A stretch of DNA of 64,000 nt from positions 744,001-808,000 of the forward strand of contig NZ_JABJRC010000002.1 in the NCBI RefSeq assembly GCF_013131805.1, read 5' to 3'. The translations under genes and the position numbers were made by a program. This DNA is from Kribbella sandramycini (GTDB lineage: Bacteria; Actinomycetota; Actinomycetes; Propionibacteriales; Kribbellaceae). The notes beneath the pieces are model-generated. The model saw only the letters and a list, made by a program, of their open reading frames with translations, was not told the origin of the DNA and did no database searches. Of the stretch, positions 45,369 to 53,721 are shown in pieces. Numbering within the stretch: the stretch's first letter is position 1; every line of letters begins with the position of its first letter.

Positions 45369-46709
45369 ATGGCTACGGAGCGGAGTAGCGTGCGGGCGAT
45401 GACCGCTACTCCTGTCAAGGCTCCGCCCGGCGCCACTCGCAGGCGGTACCTGATCCTGGGGCTCGCCTTCGTCGGGCTGTCGCTGAACTACCTGGACCGG
45501 GCCAATCTGAGTGTCGCGCTGCCGTTCATCCAGGAGGATCTGAACCTGGATCTGTCGAACGCGGAGAAGGGCCTGATCCTCGGCGCGTTCTTCTGGGCGT
45601 ACGACGGCGCGATGCTGGCCGCGGGCTGGATGGCGGACAAGTACGGCTCGCGCAAGGCGTTCACGTTCGCGGCGCTGTGGTGGAGCCTGGTGACGGCGCT
45701 GACGCCGTTGGCGCGCGGGTTCTGGTCGTTGTTCGCGTTCCGGTTCGCGCTCGGGGCGGGGGAGGCGCCGGCGTACCCGAGTGCTACCAAGGCGGCGTCG
45801 CGCTGGTTCCCGCGGCACGAGCGGGCGTTCGCGACCGCGGTGATCGACTCCGGCTCGCGGGTCGGGACGGTGTTGTCGCTGCCGGTGGTGACAGCGCTGA
45901 TCGCGCTGGTGAGCTGGCACTTCTCGTTCGTCGTCCTGGGCGTGATCGGCATCATGTGGGCCGGCGTCTGGTACTGGTACTACCGGGATCCGCGCGATCA
46001 CAAAGGCGCGAACGACGCCGAGCGCGAGTACATCGCGGCGAACGGCGCGCGGCTGGAGGAGACCGACGACGCGGCCGCGGCCCAGATTCGGTGGCGGGAT
46101 CTGTTCCGCTATCGCACCGTCCGCGGCATGATGCTCGGCTTCTTCTGCCTGAACTTCGTCATCTACTTCTTCCTGACCTGGTTCCCGTCGTACCTGAAGG
46201 ACGCCCGGCAACTCGACCTGGCCCAGCTCGGCACGCTCGGCACCCTGCCGGGGATCACAGCGATCGCCGGCGGCTGGATCGCCGGGATCGTCGCCGACCG
46301 GCGGATCCGGGCCGGCGCCGATGTGACGCGGGTGCGGAAGACCGTGATGGTCGGCGGCCTGCTCGGCGGGGCCGCGATCGTGTTCGCGGCCCCGGCCAAG
46401 TCGGTGTACGTCGCGCTGCTGTTCCTGGCGATCTCTTACGCCAGCCTGGCGATTGCGGCCACCGGGATCTGGTCACTGCCGGGCGACGTCGCTCCGAGCT
46501 CGCATCACGTTGCCTCGATCGGCGGCATCCAGAACTTCGCCTCGAATATCGCCGGCATCATCAGCCCGTTCGTCTTCGGTCTCCTCCTCGATCTGTACGA
46601 CGGCTCCTACTTGCCGTCGTTCCTGGTCGCGGGCGGCGTCGCGGTGGTCGGTGCGCTCACCTACGCGTTCGTGGTCGGCAAAGCGGAGCCGCTGCCAGTT
46701 CTGGACTGA
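45369..46709 (+). CDS. MFS transporter, anion:cation symporter (sugar-acid) type
   Basis: A 446-residue major facilitator with 12 helices. YLDRANLSVALPFIQEDLNL, the loop 2-3 motif GWMADKYGSRKAF and FALGAGEAPAYPSATKAASRWFP are characteristic of the D-galactonate/glucarate/phthalate (ACS) group, so the substrate is probably a sugar acid or other organic anion. Start ATG 45369 or ATG 45399; neither has a strong ribosome site. The stop abuts the convergent GH92 gene with no gap. Confidence 0.88.
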   Translation: MATERSSVRAMTATPVKAPPGATRRRYLILGLAFVGLSLNYLDRANLSVALPFIQEDLNLDLSNAEKGLILGAFFWAYDGAMLAAGWMADKYGSRKAFTFAALWWSLVTALTPLARGFWSLFAFRFALGAGEAPAYPSATKAASRWFPRHERAFATAVIDSGSRVGTVLSLPVVTALIALVSWHFSFVVLGVIGIMWAGVWYWYYRDPRDHKGANDAEREYIAANGARLEETDDAAAAQIRWRDLFRYRTVRGMMLGFFCLNFVIYFFLTWFPSYLKDARQLDLAQLGTLGTLPGITAIAGGWIAGIVADRRIRAGADVTRVRKTVMVGGLLGGAAIVFAAPAKSVYVALLFLAISYASLAIAATGIWSLPGDVAPSSHHVASIGGIQNFASNIAGIISPFVFGLLLDLYDGSYLPSFLVAGGVAVVGALTYAFVVGKAEPLPVLD

Positions 46710-49340
46710 CTAGCCGATGGTCCAGCGCTGCGCTGCGCTGCCGTTGCAGTGGTAGAGCTGGAGCTGGACGCCAGGTGTCGTGCTGCTGCTGGGTACGTCG
46801 AGGCACTTACCCGATGCCGGGTTGACCAGGGCGCCACCTGGCCGTGGCCACCACTGCTGTGCGCCGGTGCCGTTGCAGGCGTACAGCTGGATCTTCGCGC
46901 CGTCGGCCCTACTGCTCGCCTTGATGTCCATACAGCCGCCCCGAGCCCGTAGCGTGCCGTCTGATGCCAGAGTCCACTGCTGATGGATGGTGCTGTTGCA
47001 GCCCCACAGCCGGATGCTGGCACCGAGGTCCGGGGCACCGCCGTCCACGTCGAGGCACAGGTTGCTCAGTCCGGTGATCGGGGTGGTCTGCGGCGCGGCC
47101 GGGCCGACGTCGAAGGACGGCGGCCGGTCCGCCTGCTGGCTTCCCCAGCTGGTGTTGGGGGTGTTGCCGAGGACGAAGTCGAGAGTGCCTCCGGTTGCGA
47201 CGAACTCCTCGGACAGCCAGGACTTCTGCGTGGTCTGACCGTTCACCTTGAGGCTCTGCACATACCGCGCGCTGTCCGACGCACCGGGAGCGTTGATGGT
47301 GATCGTCTTGCCGTTGCCCGGGTCGATCGTCACGCTCGGGAACTGCGGGCTGGCCAGCACGAGCTCCGAGCGCCCCGGCACCTGCGGGTACATACCCAGC
47401 GCTGCCCAGACCGCCCAGGCCGACGTCTGCCCCAGGTCGTCATTACCCGGCAGACCGTCCTTGGAGTTGCGGTAGAGCTGGAGGAGCGCGCGCCTGACCA
47501 CGTCCTGCGTGCGATGCGGAGCGCCGGCATAACCGTAGATCCAGGGCACGTTGGCGGAGACCTGGTTGCCGAGGTAGGCGAACTCCGATCTCTCCTGGTC
47601 GTTCAGCTTGGTGAAGAACCGGTCCAGCTTGCCGACGACGGCCCCGTCGCCGCCGCGCGCATCGAACAGGCCGCGGAGGTTGTGCGGCACCATCCAGGTG
47701 TACTGGTGCCCGCTGCCCTCGGTGTAATGGGGAATCGTGTCCAATGGGTCGAAGGCCGGGAATGTGGTGTCGCGGTTGCGGCCGACCAGGAACTTCGAGC
47801 CGGATTCGAAGACGTTGCGCCAGCTGGAGCTCTTGCGGAGGTACTTCTCGGCCTCACCGGTCTGCCCGAGCCGGCCGGCGAGCTGCGCGATGGCGAAGTC
47901 CGAGATCGCGTACTCGGCCGTCACCGATGCGCCTCCGAACCACTCCGGCAGCACCGGCGGTTTGACGTCGTTCGGCACGTAGCCGATGGAGTCATACGCC
48001 TCGAACCCGAACCGCTGCCCGGAGTGCCGGGTTCCGGCCACCGCGCGGGTGAGACCGTCGGACGCGTTGAATCCGGTGACTCCGAAGGCGTAGAACGTGG
48101 AGAGGATGACCGGGATCGGGTCGCCGACCATGATGCCGCTGCCGCGGTTCGCGACGGTCCAGCGATCGTAGTAGCCGGCCTGGGCAGCTTGGTTCACTGC
48201 GGACTGCGCGATATCGGCGGCGTACTCCGGTGCGATCAGCGCGAGGAGCGGTGCCTGGGACCGGAAGACGTCCCAGCCGGAGAAGTTCGCGTGCTGCACA
48301 TGCCCGCTCGGTGCGGTGTGGATCTGGTCGTCGAACCCGCGGTACCGGCCGTCGGCGTCGCTGAAGACGTTCGGGTGCAGTAACGAGTGGTACAGGGCCG
48401 TGTAGAAGATCGCCAGCTGGTCGGGGGTGCCGCCGGTGACGCTGATCCGGCCGAGCAACTGGTTCCATGCGGCGCGGGTATCCGTCCGAACTGTGTCGAA
48501 GTCCTTCGAGGCGGTTTCGGCCGTGATGTTCGCCTTGGCGCCGTCCACGCCGACGTACGAGACGGCCACCTTCGCCACCACAGTGCGGCTGGTGGTCGTG
48601 TCGAAGGAGACGACTGCCTTGCTGCCGTTGTTGACTGTTGTGGCGGTCTTGAAGGGTCGATCGAAGACCGCGTGGAAGTGGACCCGGTACGTCCAGTTGC
48701 CGATACCGCAGAACGGTCCGGCGTCGGCGTACCCGGAGATGGTGTTGCTGCCGAGCTGTACCGATGCGCCCCGGACCACTTCGCCTCCGGCAGCGTTGAT
48801 GGACAGAGAGGCGGTCTGACCTTCCGGATAGGTGAACCGGCCGATCCCCGACCGGGTGGTCGTGGTCAGCTCGGTCCGTACGCCGCTGTTGGTCGTGACC
48901 GCGTAGGTGCCCGGCGAGGCCGACTCGGTGCTGCGCACGAGCTTCGTGGTTGCCGGGGCGGTGCTGCCGGTGAACGGCAGGAACGGCATGTTGAGGTACT
49001 GCTCGCACCCGGCGCCTGACATGCGGGTCAGGCTGAATCCGTCGATATCGTCGCGGCCGGGGTCGTAGCTGCCGCCCGGTGGCCGACCCTCGATGGTGTC
49101 CGGGCTCCACTGCAGCATCCCGAACGGCGCGACCGCGCCGGGGTAGGTGTTCCCGAACGTGTAGGGGACGCCGTCGTCCCGCGCCTGGGCGCCGGTACCG
49201 ATGAAAGTATTGACGTAGCGCGCCGGATCCACGATCGCGGCCGGCGCCTGGCCGGCTGCGGTCGCCGGATTGTCCTGGCCGGCGGTGAGGCTGACAGCGA
49301 CGAGTACGAGGCCGACGAGCAGCTGGTCTATGCGCTTCAT
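46710..49340 (-). CDS. secreted GH92 alpha-mannosidase with C-terminal ricin-type lectin
   Basis: An 876-residue exported glycosidase. The signal peptide is at about 1-29. The GH92 N-terminal beta-sandwich and (alpha/alpha)6 barrel (about 38-740) include NTFIGTG, GNTYPGAVAPFGMLQWSPDT, WDVFRSQAPLLALI, EGSGHQYTWMVPHN and GNDDLGQTSAWAVWAALGMY, the family's calcium/catalytic region. GH92 enzymes are calcium-dependent exo-alpha-mannosidases. A ricin-type beta-trefoil (about 755-876) has QQW/QRW motifs (IHQQWTL, GAQQWWPR, AAQRWTIG) and binds carbohydrate. The likely target is extracellular mannan or N-glycan. Confidence 0.94.
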   Translation of the reverse strand: MKRIDQLLVGLVLVAVSLTAGQDNPATAAGQAPAAIVDPARYVNTFIGTGAQARDDGVPYTFGNTYPGAVAPFGMLQWSPDTIEGRPPGGSYDPGRDDIDGFSLTRMSGAGCEQYLNMPFLPFTGSTAPATTKLVRSTESASPGTYAVTTNSGVRTELTTTTRSGIGRFTYPEGQTASLSINAAGGEVVRGASVQLGSNTISGYADAGPFCGIGNWTYRVHFHAVFDRPFKTATTVNNGSKAVVSFDTTTSRTVVAKVAVSYVGVDGAKANITAETASKDFDTVRTDTRAAWNQLLGRISVTGGTPDQLAIFYTALYHSLLHPNVFSDADGRYRGFDDQIHTAPSGHVQHANFSGWDVFRSQAPLLALIAPEYAADIAQSAVNQAAQAGYYDRWTVANRGSGIMVGDPIPVILSTFYAFGVTGFNASDGLTRAVAGTRHSGQRFGFEAYDSIGYVPNDVKPPVLPEWFGGASVTAEYAISDFAIAQLAGRLGQTGEAEKYLRKSSSWRNVFESGSKFLVGRNRDTTFPAFDPLDTIPHYTEGSGHQYTWMVPHNLRGLFDARGGDGAVVGKLDRFFTKLNDQERSEFAYLGNQVSANVPWIYGYAGAPHRTQDVVRRALLQLYRNSKDGLPGNDDLGQTSAWAVWAALGMYPQVPGRSELVLASPQFPSVTIDPGNGKTITINAPGASDSARYVQSLKVNGQTTQKSWLSEEFVATGGTLDFVLGNTPNTSWGSQQADRPPSFDVGPAAPQTTPITGLSNLCLDVDGGAPDLGASIRLWGCNSTIHQQWTLASDGTLRARGGCMDIKASSRADGAKIQLYACNGTGAQQWWPRPGGALVNPASGKCLDVPSSSTTPGVQLQLYHCNGSAAQRWTIG

Positions 49341-49470
49341 ACTTCATGGGAGCAGCCATCCGGCAGCGTCGCCACCACCTTGTCGTCCTGGTCGAAGCCG
49401 TCGGGTCGAGTGTCCGGTATTGGTCAGGTTGTTCACCTGGAAGTCATGCGGAGGGCCGAACGTAGGGACC

Positions 49471-50379
49471 ATGAGCACTCCGGATCTCGTGCAAGAGCTT
49501 GGCTTCCGCGTCGTGGACGAAGAGGACGACGACCCGGTCCTGCTGCGGGCCGACGGGACGCCGGTGGACACGTGGCGGGAGGGGTATCCGTACGGCGAGC
49601 GGCTGGCGCGTGAGGTTTACGACCGGGACAAGCGCCTGCTGCAGATCGAGCTGCTCAAGCTGCAGTACTGGGTGAAGCGGTCCCAGCAGAAGGTCGTGAT
49701 CGTCTTCGAGGGGCGGGACGCGGCCGGCAAGGGCGGCACGATCAAGCGCTTCATGGAGCACCTGAACCCGCGCGGCGCCCGGATCGTCGCGCTGGAGAAG
49801 CCGACCCAGCGCGAGCAGACGCAGTGGTACTTCCAGCGGTACGTCGAGCACCTGCCGGCCGCGGGGGAGATGGTGCTGTTCGACCGCTCCTGGTACAACC
49901 GCGCCTGCGTCGAGCGGGTGATGGGCTTCTGCACCCAGGAGGAGTACGAGGAGTTCATGCGCCAGGCGCCCGAGTTCGAGCGGATGCTGGTCCGCTCGGG
50001 GATTCTGCTGGTGAAGCTCTGGTTCTCGGTGTCGCAGTCCGAGCAGCAGACCCGCTTCACGATCCGCCAGATCGACCCGGTCCGGCAGTGGAAGCTCTCG
50101 CCGACCGACCTCGCCTCGCTCGACAAGTGGTCCGACTACACCGAGGCCAAGGAGGCGATGTTCCACTACACCGACACGCCGCACGCGCCGTGGACCGTCG
50201 TCAAGAGCAACGACAAGAAGCGCGCCCGCCTGGAGGCCATGCGGCATGTGCTCAGCCTGTACGAGTACACCAACAAGGATCACGAGCTCGTCGGCCGTCC
50301 GGACCCGAAGATCCTCGGCCCGGCGGCGCAGGTCCTGGAGCACGGCGAGTCCGCGACGCGGGTGTTCCCGGTCCTCTAG
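49471..50379 (+). CDS. ppk2: polyphosphate kinase 2
   Basis: A 302-residue PPK2-family enzyme transferring phosphate between polyphosphate and nucleotides. Walker A is VFEGRDAAGKGGTIKRF (about 85-101); the Walker B/lid region is VLFDRSWYNRACVERVMGF. RQWKLSPTDLASLDKWSDYT and the nucleotide-site WTVVKSNDKKRARL follow. It is most like class I PPK2 (polyP-dependent NDP phosphorylation), though class assignment needs phylogeny. ATG 49471 follows TAGGGACC. It overlaps the convergent histidine kinase gene by 4 bp. Confidence 0.93.
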   Translation: MSTPDLVQELGFRVVDEEDDDPVLLRADGTPVDTWREGYPYGERLAREVYDRDKRLLQIELLKLQYWVKRSQQKVVIVFEGRDAAGKGGTIKRFMEHLNPRGARIVALEKPTQREQTQWYFQRYVEHLPAAGEMVLFDRSWYNRACVERVMGFCTQEEYEEFMRQAPEFERMLVRSGILLVKLWFSVSQSEQQTRFTIRQIDPVRQWKLSPTDLASLDKWSDYTEAKEAMFHYTDTPHAPWTVVKSNDKKRARLEAMRHVLSLYEYTNKDHELVGRPDPKILGPAAQVLEHGESATRVFPVL

Positions 50380-51818
50380 CCCGGCAGGGGGAGCGTGACC
50401 GTGAAGGTCGCGCCGTGTGGGGTGGTGTCGGTGATGGTGACCCGGCCGCCGTGGGCGGCGACCAGCGCAGCGACGATGGACAGGCCGAGACCGGATCCGC
50501 CGGCGCCGGCCGCGCCGCGGGTGCGGGCAGAGTCGGCGCGGTAGAACCGCTCGAACACGCGGGCCTTCTGCTCGGCGGTCAGCCCGGGGCCGGAGTCCTG
50601 GACTTCGAGGACGGCTTCGCGGCCTCGGGTGCCGACGGAGACGAGGATCGGCGCGTCGGCGGGCGTGTGGTGCAGCGCGTTGCTGATCAGGTTTCCGAGC
50701 ACCTGGCGGAGACGGGCCTCGTCTCCTTGGACGACGGGCGCTTCGGAGCCGGGCAGGATCTTCAGCGAGATGCTGCGGTCCGGCTGGACCGCCTGAGCGT
50801 TGTGCAGAGCGTCAGCGGCGATCGGGAGCAGATCGACGGTCTCCAGGCGCAGCGGGCGCTGTTGGTCCAGCCGGGCCAGCAACAGGAGGTCGTCGACGAG
50901 CAGCCCCATCCGCTTGGCCTCGTCCTCGATCCGCCGCATCACGTCAGGCTCGACCTCGCCGCCGCGTTGCCGGCTCAGCTCGGCGAACCCGCGGATCGAC
51001 GTCAACGGCGTCCGGAGCTCGTGGGAGGCGTCGGCGACGAACCGGCGCATCCGGTCTTCGGACTGGCGTGCGGCGAGCTCCGACGCGCTGCGCTGAGCGA
51101 AGGCGTTCTCGATCTGGCCGAGCATCTGATTGAGCGCCAGCGACAACCGGCCCACCTCGGTACGCGGGTCCCGCTCTGGCACCCGGCGTCCGAGCTGGCC
51201 GCCCGCGATCGCCACCGCGGTGTGCTCCACGTCCTCCAGGCCGCGCAGGCTGCGGCGGACGACGTACGTCCCGACGCCGGCCAGCAGCACCAGCAAGATC
51301 ACCCCCGCCGCCGCTTGCACCCCTACCAACCGCTGCACCGTCCGATTCACGTCATGCAAGTTCTGCGCGACCATGATGGTGGTGTTGTTGTTACGCGGCA
51401 CCGCCAGGACCCGCCAGGTGTCGCCACCGGACGTTGCCGACACGTTGAACGGCTCGCCGCGCAACGCCAGCACTTGGTCGTAGGTCAGCGACGGGAGCTG
51501 CGGCTTCGACTCGCCTTCACGCAGGGGCGCTTGGAAACCTCGTCCTGGGGTGCCGTCGGCGTTGAACACCTGCGCAACGAACAGGCTCGGCAGGCCGGCG
51601 GCACCGGGTGGCGGGCCTTCGAAGCGCCTCATCCCGGGGCCGGAGCGAGCCAGCTGGGCGAGTTGGGTGTCGACCTTGTCGACGAGGTAGCCGCGCATGA
51701 TGGTGGTGGAGAGGACGCCGGAGCCGACGAGCGCGAGCGCCACGAGCGTCAGGAGGATGACGACGATGGTGACGCGGAGCGGGTAGCGGTCGGTGAAGCG
51801 GCGATGGGTGGGGTGCAT
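50376..51818 (-). CDS. two-component sensor histidine kinase (MprB-like)
   Basis: A 480-residue kinase: TM1 at about 14-38, an extracytoplasmic sensor (about 39-165; LARSGPGMRRFEGPPPG... VLAVPRNNNTTIMV), TM2 at about 166-190, HAMP (190-245), HisKA with phospho-acceptor in DASHELRTPLTSIRGF (His about 267), and HATPase with N box NLISNALHHT, DSGPGLT and GGSGLGLSIVAALV. It autophosphorylates and passes the phosphate to the response regulator encoded immediately upstream (TGATG overlap). Its architecture matches MprB/CseC-type envelope-stress kinases. Confidence 0.93.
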   Translation of the reverse strand: MHPTHRRFTDRYPLRVTIVVILLTLVALALVGSGVLSTTIMRGYLVDKVDTQLAQLARSGPGMRRFEGPPPGAAGLPSLFVAQVFNADGTPGRGFQAPLREGESKPQLPSLTYDQVLALRGEPFNVSATSGGDTWRVLAVPRNNNTTIMVAQNLHDVNRTVQRLVGVQAAAGVILLVLLAGVGTYVVRRSLRGLEDVEHTAVAIAGGQLGRRVPERDPRTEVGRLSLALNQMLGQIENAFAQRSASELAARQSEDRMRRFVADASHELRTPLTSIRGFAELSRQRGGEVEPDVMRRIEDEAKRMGLLVDDLLLLARLDQQRPLRLETVDLLPIAADALHNAQAVQPDRSISLKILPGSEAPVVQGDEARLRQVLGNLISNALHHTPADAPILVSVGTRGREAVLEVQDSGPGLTAEQKARVFERFYRADSARTRGAAGAGGSGLGLSIVAALVAAHGGRVTITDTTPHGATFTVTLPLPG

Positions 51819-52519
51819 CAGCTGGGTCCTCGGGGGGTGCGCAGGACATAGCCGACTCCGCGGACGGTGTGGAGCAGCTTCTGGTCGCCGGTGTCGACCT
51901 TACGGCGCAGGTAGGACATGTAGGACTCGACCACACCGGCGTCCCCGGCGAAGTCGTAGTTCCAGACCGCCGAGAGGATCTGGCTCTTCGACATGACGCG
52001 CTCGGCGTTCTCGAGCAGACAGCGCAGCAGTTTGAACTCGGTCAGCGAGAGCTGCACCGCCCGGCCGGACTTGAAGACCTCGTAACTGTCCTCGTTGAGC
52101 TCCAGATCCGCGTACCGGAGTACGGCGGTCTCGGGCGTGGCATGCTCGCGGTGCCCGGAGCGACGCAACAGGGCGCGGACGCGGGCGACGAGCTCGTCCA
52201 GGCTGAACGGCTTGGTGACGTAGTCGTCGCCGCCGGTCTGCAGGCCGAGCACCTTGTCCTCGACGGCGTCGCGCGCGGTGAGGAACAGCACCGGCACGTG
52301 CCGGTCCTCACCGCGCAGCCGCCGAACGACCTCGAAACCGTCCAGGCCCGGCATCATCACGTCCAGCACGACCAGGTCGGGCTGCACCTCGCGCGCCTTG
52401 CGCAAGGCCTCGGTGCCGTGGCTCGCCGTGGAGACGTCGTACCCGGCGAAACGCAGACTCGCGGACAGCAGCTCGACGATGTTCGGCTCGTCGTCGACCA
52501 CCAGCAGATGCGGGCTCAT
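51818..52519 (-). CDS. OmpR-family response regulator (MprA-like)
   Basis: A 233-residue response regulator. The receiver domain (about 3-115) has acidic DDEPN, phospho-acceptor Asp in LVVLDVMMPGLDGF, Thr in FLTARDA and Lys in VTKPFSLDEL. The C-terminal winged helix (about 135-230) has LELNEDSYEVF, LSLTEFKLLRCLLEN and VESYMSYLRRKVD. ATG 52519 is the family start; longer reading would run through its promoter and the 11-bp direct repeats at 52553-52568. It is coupled to the kinase gene. Confidence 0.94.
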   Translation of the reverse strand: MSPHLLVVDDEPNIVELLSASLRFAGYDVSTASHGTEALRKAREVQPDLVVLDVMMPGLDGFEVVRRLRGEDRHVPVLFLTARDAVEDKVLGLQTGGDDYVTKPFSLDELVARVRALLRRSGHREHATPETAVLRYADLELNEDSYEVFKSGRAVQLSLTEFKLLRCLLENAERVMSKSQILSAVWNYDFAGDAGVVESYMSYLRRKVDTGDQKLLHTVRGVGYVLRTPRGPS

Positions 52520-52552
52520 GTCTCCCAGTGTGCTGCCGGGACCCGTGGGAAA

Positions 52553-52575
52553 CCTGGAAGCTTCCTGGCAATCAG
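52553..52575 (-). promoter_or_regulatory. direct-repeat box upstream of the response regulator
   Basis: On the minus strand CTGATTGCCAGGAA followed by GCTT and CCAGG gives two CCAGG half-sites exactly 11 bp apart, 34-50 bp before the ATG. The 14-mer TTCCTGGCAATCAG (52562-52575) recurs identically at 53183-53196 before the DUF5666 gene at a similar distance, so both are likely bound by this response regulator. Confidence 0.6.
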
Positions 52576-52596
52576 CTGTGAGTCGCCGGGGAACGG

Positions 52597-53130
52597 TCAG
52601 CGCGGACCGCGCTGCCAACCCCACTTCTCGCCGGCGGCCTTGCGGGCGGCGCCGTCGTTGACCCGCACAGCGGTGGCCTTGCCGTCGGCGACGACTGCCG
52701 CGACATTGACCGTGCTGCCGGTCTTGACGCTGGCGATACCGTCACGCGCGGAGTTGACCAGCGTCTCGGCGTTGAGCGTGTACGTGCGGCTGTACCCGTC
52801 CTCGCTCTTCACCGTGAGGGAGTCCTTGCTGACCGCTGTCACCTCCCCGCGCTGGGTCGCGACGGTCTGGTAGCCGCCGCCCTCCTTCGGGACGACGAAC
52901 TCGCCGTGCAGCGCGCCGCCGAACTGGCCGGGGTGGCCGAACCCGCGGCCGGGGCCCTTGCCGGGCTCGCCTGGGTTGGCCGGAGCGGAGGGGGAGGCGG
53001 ACGGGGACGGTGTCGGGTCGGCGTTGGTGGCTGCCCAGGCAACACCGCCCGCAGTGGTGGTTACGGCGACGGCAGCGATGGTGCCTGCGATCCGCCAGCT
53101 CTTGTCGGACATCTTCTGGAACAGTGCCAT
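52597..53130 (-). CDS. secreted DUF5666-like protein
   Basis: A 177-residue exported protein. The N-terminal hydrophobic segment (about 13-33, IAGTIAAVAVTTTAGGVAWA) is a signal peptide or anchor. A Pro/Ser/Gly-rich linker follows (about 38-75), then a small beta-barrel-like DUF5666 region (RGEVTAVSKDSLTVKSEDGY...GSTVNVAAVVADGKATAVRV). It lies directly upstream of the two-component genes and shares their promoter box, so it is probably a target or sensor accessory of that system. ATG 53130 was selected; upstream sequence is promoter. Confidence 0.75.
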   Translation of the reverse strand: MALFQKMSDKSWRIAGTIAAVAVTTTAGGVAWAATNADPTPSPSASPSAPANPGEPGKGPGRGFGHPGQFGGALHGEFVVPKEGGGYQTVATQRGEVTAVSKDSLTVKSEDGYSRTYTLNAETLVNSARDGIASVKTGSTVNVAAVVADGKATAVRVNDGAARKAAGEKWGWQRGPR

Positions 53131-53173
53131 GTCCGACAGCTTCGCCCGCCGGGCTGAGACGAGGCTCCCGTGC

Positions 53174-53196
53174 GCCTGAGAAATTCCTGGCAATCA
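53174..53196 (-). promoter_or_regulatory. direct-repeat box upstream of the DUF5666 gene
   Basis: CTGATTGCCAGGAA (minus strand, 53196-53183) followed by TTTC and TCAGG: half-sites 11 bp apart, 45-66 bp before the ATG, sharing 14 of 14 bases with the box at 52562-52575. It overlaps the stop codon of the DUF456 gene. Confidence 0.6.
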
Positions 53197-53679
53197 GACC
53201 AGGAAAATCACAGCGAACAGCCAGACCGCCGCCGCCAGCGACGTACCGATGAACTCGATCAGAATGGACACGCCGGTCGCGCGCAGTGCGTGTTTGGTCG
53301 AGGCCCAGGCCTCCGCGTGCGTCTTGAGCCGCTGCCGCTCGGAGACGTACACACCGACCGGGAAGCCGACGAACATGCCGACGACCGGGATCAGGAAGAA
53401 GCCGACGATACCGAGCAGGACGCCGATGAACATCGACCGTCTGGGGACGCCGGACTCGCGCAGCCGGCGCTCGGGGACGGTGTACTTCACCACCTGACTC
53501 GCGGCGATCAGCGCTGCCGCCACCGCGAACACGATCCACCCTGTGGTGCTCTGTTCGACGATGGCCCAGACCAGAATCGCCGCCAGACTCAGGATGGCGC
53601 CGGGCAGTACCGGGATCACGATGCCCAGGATGCCGACGAAGATGGCCACACCGACGAGGAGTGTCGCAGCAGTGTTCAC
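53194..53679 (-). CDS. DUF456 membrane protein
   Basis: A 161-residue membrane protein with about four helices and the DUF456 pattern: GILGIVIPVLPGAILSLAAI near the N-terminus, VPERRLRESGVPRRSMFIGV in a loop, and FFLIPVVGMFVGFPVGVYVSE. The function is unknown; glycine-rich hairpins suggest a small channel-like or structural role. It starts at GTG 53679. It lies upstream of the DUF5666/two-component genes on the same strand and may be co-regulated. Confidence 0.9.
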   Translation of the reverse strand: MNTAATLLVGVAIFVGILGIVIPVLPGAILSLAAILVWAIVEQSTTGWIVFAVAAALIAASQVVKYTVPERRLRESGVPRRSMFIGVLLGIVGFFLIPVVGMFVGFPVGVYVSERQRLKTHAEAWASTKHALRATGVSILIEFIGTSLAAAVWLFAVIFLV

Positions 53680-53721
53680 ACGGACACTCTGCCGTAAAGA
53701 GGCGGCCTTTAGGGTGGAAGT